A stretch of 64,000 nucleotides of DNA from Aquitalea sp. LB_tupeE (GTDB taxonomy: Bacteria > Pseudomonadota > Gammaproteobacteria > Burkholderiales > Chromobacteriaceae). Positions 57,258-64,000 of the stretch are shown one piece after another. The DNA lies in contig NZ_JACAXB010000013.1 of NCBI RefSeq assembly GCF_013391415.1, positions 1-64,000 on the forward strand. Direction: 5' to 3'. Numbering within the stretch: position 1 is the first letter of the stretch; the number at the start of each line of letters is the position of its first letter. A program made the position numbers and the translations under genes. Under the pieces are notes generated by a model that saw nothing but the letters and a program-made list of their open reading frames with translations, did no database searches and was not told where the DNA came from.

Positions 57258-58055
57258 ATGAAGCTGACACAGATGTTTGTGCACCCGATGAAATCTGCAC
57301 GAGGGATTGCCTATGACAGGGCATTTGCCAGTACACAAGGGCTGTTGCATGACAGGGAATGGCTGCTCAGCACAGCGGATGGACAGTTCCTGACCGCACG
57401 TCAGCATCCACGGATGTTGCAGATTACAACTGCCTTGATACCAGGGGGCTTGTTGTTAGGTGCGCCAGGACGCTCACCCGTTCTTGCCATGACCCAGGTC
57501 TACAAGCAAAAGGTGGCAGCAACCGTATGGCGTGCCAACTTCACAGCCTGGCATGGGGATGAACATGTTGATGCCTGGCTGTCCGACTATCTGGGTATAG
57601 CCTGCCGTTTGCTGTGGCTAGGCATGCACTCAACACGCCTGCTAGAAGGAGCAGCGACACCCATGTCTTTTGCAGACGGCTATCCCTATCTGTTAGTAAA
57701 CCAGGCTTCGCTGGATGCACTGAATCAGGACTTGCGCAAACCGGTCACGGTGCAGCATTTCCGTCCCAATTTGCTGGTCACGGGCGGATTGCCGTATGAG
57801 GAAGACGACTGGAAGGTCATTCAGATTGGCGACATCGTATTTGAAGTGGCCAAGCCATGCACCCGCTGCCAGATGATCACCACCGACCCTATCAGTGCAG
57901 AGGTGGATGCTGACAATGAACCCATGCTGACACTCAGCAAGACCAGACAACAGGCAGAGGGAATCTGCTTTGGCGTGAATCTGGTGGCACGTAATGAAGG
58001 AATTCTGGAAATTGGTGCACCAGTGCAGGTGCTTGAATCCAGGTATGCATTCTGA
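57258..58055 (+). CDS. MOSC domain protein (YcbX-like, without ferredoxin domain)
   Basis: 265 residues from the ATG at 57258 (the frame is also open from ATG 57228). MOSC N-terminal beta-barrel: KLTQMFVHPMKSARG and LHDREWLL. The MOSC domain has SFADGYPYLLVNQASLDALN near 140, FRPNLLVTGG near 165 and the molybdenum-cofactor cysteine in KPCTRCQMIT near 205. E. coli YcbX has an extra C-terminal 2Fe-2S domain that is absent here. Expected role: Moco-dependent reduction of N-hydroxylated compounds. Confidence 0.88.
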   Translation: MKLTQMFVHPMKSARGIAYDRAFASTQGLLHDREWLLSTADGQFLTARQHPRMLQITTALIPGGLLLGAPGRSPVLAMTQVYKQKVAATVWRANFTAWHGDEHVDAWLSDYLGIACRLLWLGMHSTRLLEGAATPMSFADGYPYLLVNQASLDALNQDLRKPVTVQHFRPNLLVTGGLPYEEDDWKVIQIGDIVFEVAKPCTRCQMITTDPISAEVDADNEPMLTLSKTRQQAEGICFGVNLVARNEGILEIGAPVQVLESRYAF

Positions 58056-58095
58056 CGAACACCGGACAGGCTGCAAGCCGATTGAAGCAGAAATG

Positions 58096-58118
58096 AAAAA
58101 AGCCAGCTTTCGCTGGCT
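58096..58118 (-). terminator. Rho-independent terminator of the alpha (rpoA) operon
   Basis: On the minus strand AGCCAGC/GCTGGCT with a GAAA loop is followed by TTTTTT, 23 bases after the rplQ stop. It also lies downstream of the MOSC gene on the other strand. Confidence 0.85.
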
Positions 58119-58140
58119 TCTTTCATAACTTCACCGAATA

Positions 58141-58536
58141 TTATTCAGCGGAGTCATCTACAACGGCAACGGCATCTTCAGCACGGTCAACCAGCTCAAC
58201 CAGAGCCAGCGGGGCATTGTCGCCCTTACGGAAACCGTACTTCAGGATACGCACATAACCACCATTGCGGGCGGAGAAGCGCGGGCCGAGAACGTCGAAG
58301 AGTTTAACCACGATGTCGCGGTCACGAGTGCGGTCAAACGCCAGACGACGGTTGGCGAGAGACGGCTTTTTGCCGAGCGTAATCAGCGGCTCGGCCACAC
58401 GACGCAGTTCCTTGGCTTTCGGCAGCGTGGTCACGATAACTTCGTGCTTCAGCAGCGAATTCGCCATGTTGCGCAGCATCGCCAGACGATGGCTGGTCGT
58501 GCGGTTCAGTTTACGATTACTGTAACGATGACGCAT
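58141..58536 (-). CDS. rplQ: 50S ribosomal protein L17
   Basis: 131 residues; starts [20 protein letters not shown], the universal L17 start, with [18 protein letters not shown] in the centre and [18 protein letters not shown] near 100. Last gene of the alpha operon. Confidence 0.97.
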   Translation of the reverse strand: MRHRYSNRKLNRTTSHRLAMLRNMANSLLKHEVIVTTLPKAKELRRVAEPLITLGKKPSLANRRLAFDRTRDRDIVVKLFDVLGPRFSARNGGYVRILKYGFRKGDNAPLALVELVDRAEDAVAVVDDSAE

Positions 58537-58560
58537 TGTTAATGTCCTTTAGTCTCAAAC

Positions 58561-59550
58561 TTACGGCTTTTCCAGACCAGCCGGAGGCCAATTCTCAAGC
58601 TTCATGCCGAGAGTCAGACCCTTGGAAGCGAGAACTTCTTTGATCTCGTTCAGCGATTTGCGACCGAGGTTCGGAGTCTTCAGAAGCTCGGTTTCAGTAC
58701 GCTGAATCAGATCGCCGATGTAATAAATGTTCTCAGCCTTCAGGCAGTTGGCCGAACGAACCGTCAGTTCAAGATCGTCTACCGGACGCAGCAGGATCGG
58801 ATCGATCGGCGGCGCCTTTTCAACGACTTCTTCAACCGCTGTGCCTTGGAGGTCAGCAAAGATCGACAGCTGATCCATCAGAATACGTGCAGCATTGCGC
58901 ACGGCCTGTTCCGGTTCGATCACGCCATTGGTTTCGATATCGAGAACCAGACGGTCGAGGTCGGTACGTTGCTCAACACGGGCGCTTTCCACTGCAAAGC
59001 TCACACGGCGAACCGGCGAGAAGGAAGCATCCAGTTGAATGGTACCGATGGAACGGTTTTCTTCATGAATGGAACGAGCAGACACGGGCTGATAGCCACG
59101 GCCTTTTTCGACCTTGATCTCCATGTCGATTTTGCCGCCAACAGAGAGGTGGGCAATCACGTGTTCCGGATTGATCACTTCAACATCATGGGGCAACTCG
59201 ATATCGCCAGCCAAGACAGCACCTTCGCCTTCCTTTTTCAAGGTCAGCACGACACTGTCACGACCATGCAGCTTAAGCACTACGCCCTTGAGGTTGAGGA
59301 GGATGTCAACGACATCCTCGCGCACGCCATCAAGTGCGGAATACTCATGCAAAACGCCAGCGATAGTCACTTCGGTAGGAGCAAAGCCCGGCATCGACGA
59401 CAGCAGGATACGGCGCAGCGAGTTGCCAAGAGTGTGAGCATAGCCACGCTCGAACGGCTCCATCGAAACGCGTGCATGGGTAGCAGATACCGGCTGCACG
59501 TCAATCAGACGAGGTTTCAAAAATTCCGAAGCGCTGTTTTGCATAGTCAT
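58561..59550 (-). CDS. rpoA: RNA polymerase alpha subunit
   Basis: 329 residues. N-terminal assembly domain: [24 protein letters not shown] near 33. C-terminal DNA-binding domain (250-320): [27 protein letters not shown] and [15 protein letters not shown], with the arginine and lysine contacts for the UP element. A strongly conserved betaproteobacterial form. Confidence 0.98.
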   Translation of the reverse strand: MTMQNSASEFLKPRLIDVQPVSATHARVSMEPFERGYAHTLGNSLRRILLSSMPGFAPTEVTIAGVLHEYSALDGVREDVVDILLNLKGVVLKLHGRDSVVLTLKKEGEGAVLAGDIELPHDVEVINPEHVIAHLSVGGKIDMEIKVEKGRGYQPVSARSIHEENRSIGTIQLDASFSPVRRVSFAVESARVEQRTDLDRLVLDIETNGVIEPEQAVRNAARILMDQLSIFADLQGTAVEEVVEKAPPIDPILLRPVDDLELTVRSANCLKAENIYYIGDLIQRTETELLKTPNLGRKSLNEIKEVLASKGLTLGMKLENWPPAGLEKP

Positions 59551-59567
59551 TCCCTAAGAGCTAGCGA

Positions 59568-60188
59568 TTACTTGGAGTAGAATTCCACAACGAGCTGTTC
59601 GTTGATATCGCTAGACAGTTCGGAACGTTCCGGAGCAGATTTGAAGACGCCTTCCATCTTCTTGGAGTCAACAGACACCCAGGAAGGGAAACCACCTTGC
59701 TCAGCCAGAGCCAGACCCTCTACGATACGGGCTTGCTTCTTGGCTTTTTCGCGGACAGACACTACGTCACCAGCTTTAACCTGGAAAGACGGAATGTTAA
59801 CTACCTGGCCGTTCACAACGATAGCCTTGTGGCTTACCAGCTGACGTGCTTCTGCACGAGTGGAGCCAAAGCCCATGCGATATACAACGTTGTCCAGACG
59901 TGCTTCAAGCAGCTTCAGCAGGTTTTCACCAGTGGAGCCCTTGCGACGTACAGCTTCCGCAAAGTAATTGCGGAACTGACGCTCGAGTACGCCATAGATA
60001 CGGCGGATTTTCTGCTTTTCACGCAGTTGGACACCGTAGTCGGACAGACGACCCTTACGGGCGCCGTGTTGACCAGGCGGGGTATCCAGTTTGCACTTGG
60101 AATCCAGTGCACGACGCGCGCTCTTCAGGAAAAGGTCGGTGCCTTCACGACGAGCGAGCTTACATTTTGGGCCGATATAACGTGCCAT
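59568..60188 (-). CDS. rpsD: 30S ribosomal protein S4
   Basis: 206 residues; starts [22 protein letters not shown]. The S4 domain is near 96-160 ([31 protein letters not shown]). Primary rRNA binder, and in many bacteria an autogenous repressor of this operon. 17-base gap to rpoA. Confidence 0.97.
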   Translation of the reverse strand: MARYIGPKCKLARREGTDLFLKSARRALDSKCKLDTPPGQHGARKGRLSDYGVQLREKQKIRRIYGVLERQFRNYFAEAVRRKGSTGENLLKLLEARLDNVVYRMGFGSTRAEARQLVSHKAIVVNGQVVNIPSFQVKAGDVVSVREKAKKQARIVEGLALAEQGGFPSWVSVDSKKMEGVFKSAPERSELSSDINEQLVVEFYSK

Positions 60189-60206
60189 GTTCTCACACTC
60201 TCCGAA

Positions 60207-60602
<396 letters not shown>

Positions 60603-60618
60603 TTCTGTGTTCCTTTAG

Positions 60619-60981
60619 TTACTTCTTGCCGGCGATCGCCTTACGCGGTCCCTTACGGGTACGCGCGTTAGTGCGAGTGCGCTGACCGCGGCACGGCAGG
60701 CCACGACGATGGCGCATGCCGCGATAGCAGCCCATGTCCATCAGACGTTTGATGCTCATCGTGATTTCGCGGCGCAGATCACCTTCAACAGTGAACTTTG
60801 CAACTTCTTCACGCAGAGTTTCCATCTCAGCGTCAGTCAGATCCTTCACCTTGGTGGAGGGGTTCACGCTGGCAGCAGCACAAATCTGCTGGGCGCGAGT
60901 TTGACCGATGCCGAAAATTGCCTGCAGGCCAATAACGGCATGCGCATGATTGGGGATGTTTACCCCTGCAATACGGGCCAT
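60619..60981 (-). CDS. rpsM: 30S ribosomal protein S13
   Basis: 120 residues; [25 protein letters not shown] at the start and [25 protein letters not shown] at the C-terminus, typical of S13. First ribosomal gene downstream of rpmJ, with a 70-base gap. Confidence 0.97.
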   Translation of the reverse strand: MARIAGVNIPNHAHAVIGLQAIFGIGQTRAQQICAAASVNPSTKVKDLTDAEMETLREEVAKFTVEGDLRREITMSIKRLMDMGCYRGMRHRRGLPCRGQRTRTNARTRKGPRKAIAGKK

Positions 60982-61051
60982 ACTCTTTCCTTAAGCCTTA
61001 AGACCTTGAAAAGTTTGCGATTGTAACACGCAAAGTCAGGTCTAACAAATG

Positions 61052-61165
61052 TTAGCCTTGTTTTTGCTTGTGACGCGGGTCCGTGCAGATCACGCGTACA
61101 ACGCGATTGCGACGGATAATTTTGCAGTTACGGCAAATCTTCTTTACCGAAGGCTGTACTCGCAT
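61052..61165 (-). CDS. rpmJ: 50S ribosomal protein L36
   Basis: 37 residues; [20 protein letters not shown] with the zinc ligands Cys-x2-Cys and a later Cys and His ([13 protein letters not shown]). The ATG at 61165 has AAAGGA at good spacing. The frame runs open upstream to 61369 through the infA relic, but that part is not L36. Confidence 0.96.
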   Translation of the reverse strand: MRVQPSVKKICRNCKIIRRNRVVRVICTDPRHKQKQG

Positions 61166-61201
61166 GTCAGTTCCTTTCGTTACTCTAAAAGAGCGAGTGC
61201 G

Positions 61202-61406
61202 TAATTTCGCACGGAACACGATACGGGCAGCGGTCTGTCCAGGCGGTGTTGGCCACCCTGACCTTTTAATCAATAAGCGTGCTTTGAAACAAGCTTGCTG
61301 ATCATGCCCAAGTACGACGTGTCCATTCTCAAGTTTGATCCAGCAGTAGGGCGGCTGCTCTACTGCCAAATCTCACCCTGCATCTGGATGGTTCTTACCT
61401 AGCCAT
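61202..61406 (-). pseudogene. infA: decayed infA (translation initiation factor IF-1) relic
   Basis: In the normal infA place between secY and rpmJ, 205 bases resemble infA but cannot encode it. From an ATG at 61406 the fourth codon is TAA. Three blocks survive in different frames: TIQMQGEI (61392-61369), [12 protein letters not shown] (61339-61304) and ARIVFRAK (61228-61205). The spacing between blocks is 29 bases where 30 is expected and 75 where about 87 is expected; the stretch before the first block is 14 where 15 is expected. The stop is TTA in place of TAA. A functional infA must lie elsewhere in the genome. Confidence 0.85.
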
Positions 61407-61429
61407 ATAACCCAGCGAGAACACGTATG

Positions 61430-62749
61430 TCACCGGCCGAGTGCATTGCCTTTGAAGTTAGCCTTCTTGAGCAAGCTTTCGTACTGATGCGACAGAACGT
61501 AGGACTGTACCTGAGCCATGAAATCCATGGTGACCACTACAATGATCAGCAGTGATGTGCCACCGAAGTAGAACGGTACATTCCACTTCAGGATGAGGAA
61601 TTCCGGCAACAGACAAACCAGCGTAATGTAGATTGCACCGATCAATGTCAGCCGCAGAATGATCTTCTCGATATAACGCGAAGTCTGCTCACCTGGACGG
61701 ATACCTGGGATGAAAGCACCACTCTTCTTCAGGTTATCTGCCGTCTCTTTCGGATTGAAAACGAGCGCGGTATAGAAATAACAGAAGAAAATGATGGCCG
61801 TTGCATACAGCAGCACATAGATCGGCTGACCGGGATGCAGCTTGTCAGCCACGCCCTTGAGCCAACCCAGGCTTTCATTGTTGCCCAGCCAGCCAAGAAT
61901 GGTGGCAGGGAACAGAATGATGCTGGATGCAAAAATCGGCGGGATCACCCCTGCCATGTTGAGTTTGAGCGGCATGTGCGTGCTCTGACCCTGCATGACA
62001 CGATTACCAACCTGACGCTTGGCGTAGTTCACCAGAACCTTGCGCTGACCGCGTTCTGCGAACACGACAACGTAGGTCATCAGTGCAACACCGACAAACA
62101 GCACGATGGTAAACAGGATGGGCAGCGAGCCTTGACTGGTCAGCGTGAGCGTCTTGCCAATGGCAGCCGGAACACCTGATGCAATACCTGCACAGATGAT
62201 CAGCGAGATACCGTTGCCGATACCACGCTCGGTAATCTGTTCACCCAGCCACATGAGGAACATGGTGCCGGTTACCAGAGATACCACGGTTGTCAGGTAG
62301 AACTCCCACTGGGCAGTCACCACCAGGTTAGGCTGCTTAAACAGCATCACCGCAATACTGAAACTCTGGAAAGAGGCCAGCAAAACGGTTGCATAACGTG
62401 TGTACTGAGTTACCTTACGACGTCCCGCGTCGCCTTCCTTCTTCAGCTGCTTCAGGCTCGGAAGAACCTCAGAGGCAAGCTGAAGAATGATGGAAGCAGA
62501 GATGTACGGCATGATGCCCAGGGCAAATACCGTAAACCTCGAGAGGGCGCCGCCCGAGAACATGTTGAACATGTCGAGCAGGCCCGTCTGCGACGTGTGG
62601 AACAACTTCGCTAGTTCGGCAGGATTGATACCAGGCACCGGAATATGCGCACCAATACGGTAAACAATCAAAGCTCCGATCAAGAACATGATACGGCGCT
62701 TCAAATCACCAAATTTATTGGCATTTCCAACTAGAGAAGTATTCGACAC
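61430..62749 (-). CDS. secY: preprotein translocase subunit SecY
   Basis: 439 residues with ten helices. It has [25 protein letters not shown] near 20 and [23 protein letters not shown] near 72 (plug and lateral-gate helix 2). The cytosolic loop [23 protein letters not shown] is near 240, ending [21 protein letters not shown]. Core of the SecYEG channel. 11 bases after rplO. Confidence 0.97.
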   Translation of the reverse strand: MSNTSLVGNANKFGDLKRRIMFLIGALIVYRIGAHIPVPGINPAELAKLFHTSQTGLLDMFNMFSGGALSRFTVFALGIMPYISASIILQLASEVLPSLKQLKKEGDAGRRKVTQYTRYATVLLASFQSFSIAVMLFKQPNLVVTAQWEFYLTTVVSLVTGTMFLMWLGEQITERGIGNGISLIICAGIASGVPAAIGKTLTLTSQGSLPILFTIVLFVGVALMTYVVVFAERGQRKVLVNYAKRQVGNRVMQGQSTHMPLKLNMAGVIPPIFASSIILFPATILGWLGNNESLGWLKGVADKLHPGQPIYVLLYATAIIFFCYFYTALVFNPKETADNLKKSGAFIPGIRPGEQTSRYIEKIILRLTLIGAIYITLVCLLPEFLILKWNVPFYFGGTSLLIIVVVTMDFMAQVQSYVLSHQYESLLKKANFKGNALGR

Positions 62750-62760
62750 GTAAGTGCGCC

Positions 62761-63192
62761 TTATTCAATACTGCCGCCGGCAGCTTCGATAGCAGCGCGA
62801 GCGCCAGCAGTCGCAGCAATGCCACGCAGCTTAACGGCACGTTCGATCTTGCCGGACAGGACAACCTTGGCTACCAGAGCCTGAGCGTCTACCAGACCAG
62901 CTTGCTTCAGTGCCAACAGATCGATTTCGTCAACCGGCAGCAGGTTCAGTTCGGACAGGCGTACTTCTGCATTGAAGCGAGCAGTCAGCGACTTGAAGCC
63001 ACGTTTCGGCAAGCGACGTTGCAGCGGCATTTGACCGCCTTCAAAACCAACCTTATGGAAACCACCTGCACGGCTCTTTTGACCCTTGTGACCACGACCG
63101 GAAGTCTTGCCCAGGCCGCTACCAATGCCGCGACCTACACGACGCTTGGCATGCTTGGCGCCGGCACCGGGTTGAATGGTGTTCAGCAGCAT
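62761..63192 (-). CDS. rplO: 50S ribosomal protein L15
   Basis: 143 residues; starts [30 protein letters not shown], with [35 protein letters not shown] in the basic N-terminal part. Part of the spc operon. Confidence 0.97.
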   Translation of the reverse strand: MLLNTIQPGAGAKHAKRRVGRGIGSGLGKTSGRGHKGQKSRAGGFHKVGFEGGQMPLQRRLPKRGFKSLTARFNAEVRLSELNLLPVDEIDLLALKQAGLVDAQALVAKVVLSGKIERAVKLRGIAATAGARAAIEAAGGSIE

Positions 63193-63195
63193 CTC

Positions 63196-63381
63196 TTAGC
63201 CCTCGAATTTCAACAGGTAGCTGATCTTGTTGATCATGCCACGGTTTTCAGGGGTATCGAGCACTTCCACAGTCTGGCGGATCTTTTTCAGACCCAGGCC
63301 ACGGGCGCAAGCCTTGTGGGATTCCAGACGACCGATCAGGCTCTTTACCAGAGTTACCTTAACAGTGTTGGTGTTACTCAT
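63196..63381 (-). CDS. rpmD: 50S ribosomal protein L30
   Basis: 61 residues from the ATG at 63381; [34 protein letters not shown] is typical of L30. The first 8 bases overlap the end of rpsE. Three bases separate its stop from rplO. Confidence 0.96.
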   Translation of the reverse strand: MSNTNTVKVTLVKSLIGRLESHKACARGLGLKKIRQTVEVLDTPENRGMINKISYLLKFEG

Positions 63382-63892
63382 GATCAACCCCCAAGATCTC
63401 TTCTACGGTCAGACCACGCTTGGCGGCAACCTGAGAAGCGGTGTTAATCTTGTTCAGGCCGTCCAGAGTTGCACGAACCACGTTGTACGGGTTGGTGGAA
63501 CCATGAATCTTGGCCGAAACATTGTGAACACCCATTGCGTCGAAGATTGCGCGCATCGGGCCACCGGCCTTAACGCCAGTACCTTCCTTGGCCGGCTGGA
63601 TGAACACGGTGGTAGCACCATGCTTGCCGGTTACGGTGTGATGCAGCGTACCATTACGCAGCGGGATCTTTACCAGATTGCGGCGGGCTTGTTCCATTGC
63701 CTTCTGTACGGCAACAGGAACTTCCTTGGAACGACCCTTGCCCATACCGATGCCGCCATCGCCATCACCAACGACGGTCAAGGCGGAGAAAGCCATGATA
63801 CGGCCGCCCTTAACCACTTTGGTGACGCGGTTGACGCTGATCATCTTCTCGACCAGACCGTCGCCACGATCTTCCATTTCGTGCTTAGCCAT
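63374..63892 (-). CDS. rpsE: 30S ribosomal protein S5
   Basis: 172 residues; the dsRNA-binding-like N-terminal domain has [32 protein letters not shown] and the C-terminal domain has [43 protein letters not shown]. Located 14 bases after rplR. Confidence 0.97.
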   Translation of the reverse strand: MAKHEMEDRGDGLVEKMISVNRVTKVVKGGRIMAFSALTVVGDGDGGIGMGKGRSKEVPVAVQKAMEQARRNLVKIPLRNGTLHHTVTGKHGATTVFIQPAKEGTGVKAGGPMRAIFDAMGVHNVSAKIHGSTNPYNVVRATLDGLNKINTASQVAAKRGLTVEEILGVDHE

Positions 63893-63905
63893 TCTTCACT
63901 CCGAA

Positions 63906-64000
63906 TTAGAATACGAGACCGTGTTCACGGGCTGCGTCTGCCACAGCCTTCATACGGCCATGGTATTTGAAACCGGAACGGTCAAATGCCACGGTCGAAA
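63906..64000 (-). CDS. rplR: 50S ribosomal protein L18, C-terminal part only
   Basis: The last 31 codons are present; the gene starts beyond the window. The reading frame gives [19 protein letters not shown] then AAREHGLVF and TAA, the conserved L18 end. Its place before rpsE fits the spc operon order. Confidence 0.95.
   Translation of the reverse strand, partial: STVAFDRSGFKYHGRMKAVADAAREHGLVF

Noticed and set aside
61052-61369. Single 105-codon gene covering rpmJ and the upstream region
   Set aside because: Only the last 37 codons are L36; the upstream part is translated infA relic.

Overview
The window looks like a chromosomal segment of a betaproteobacterium of the order Neisseriales, most likely family Chromobacteriaceae (Chromobacterium, Aquitalea or Vogesella relatives). 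This is inferred from gene content, protein character and GC-rich coding, not from a database match. Nearly all of it is ordinary housekeeping and envelope biology. No transposase, integrase, phage gene or CRISPR array is visible.

Layout. 0.1-11.1 kb: scattered metabolic and regulatory genes: a HAD nucleotidase, a cysteine-desulfhydrase-like PLP enzyme, OmpW, UbiD, YggL, a YdcF protein, a DUF2164 protein, AspA, a histidine phosphatase, a HypT-like LysR regulator and a membrane diguanylate cyclase. 11.1-28.3 kb: one long minus-strand surface-glycan locus of 16 genes. It starts with the WbpA/B/D/E set for UDP-2,3-diacetamido-2,3-dideoxy-glucuronic acid. It then carries a flippase, three glycosyltransferases, three DegT-type aminotransferases in all, an acyltransferase, and ends in a PglC-type initiating transferase and a WbpM-type 4,6-dehydratase. 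No Wzy-like polymerase is recognisable. 28.3-32.6 kb: a spermidine-synthase-like gene, TtcA, a pteridine reductase, a MidA methyltransferase and two identical CAU tRNAs with a clear promoter and terminator. 33-42.3 kb: signalling genes: one intact chemoreceptor, a double-HD (HD-GYP) phosphodiesterase, a 1005-residue MASE1/CHASE/GGDEF/EAL protein and a second chemoreceptor cut by an in-frame amber codon. 42.3-48.6 kb: a Cra-like LacI regulator and a ribose operon in the order rbsK-rbsD-rbsA-rbsC-rbsB. 48.9-55.2 kb: a housekeeping run miaB, yciI, phoH, ybeY, corC, lnt. 55.2-58.1 kb: a third chemoreceptor and a MOSC protein. 58.1-64 kb: the distal spc and alpha ribosomal operons (rplR to rplQ), all minus strand.

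Most notable: (1) where infA normally sits between secY and rpmJ there is a decayed infA relic; it keeps three recognisable blocks but has frameshifts, internal deletions and a lost stop codon. (2) A chemoreceptor is split by a single TAG. (3) The glycan locus has a structured 5' leader, no polymerase, and two membrane genes (DUF1345, DUF4337) that do not look like glycan genes. (4) A 17-bp perfect palindrome sits at the start site of a small operon with no known function. (5) An orphan intrinsic terminator between rbsK and miaB hints at a small RNA. (6) A Cra-like operator candidate overlaps the rbs promoter while a Cra-like repressor gene lies just beyond the operon's far end.
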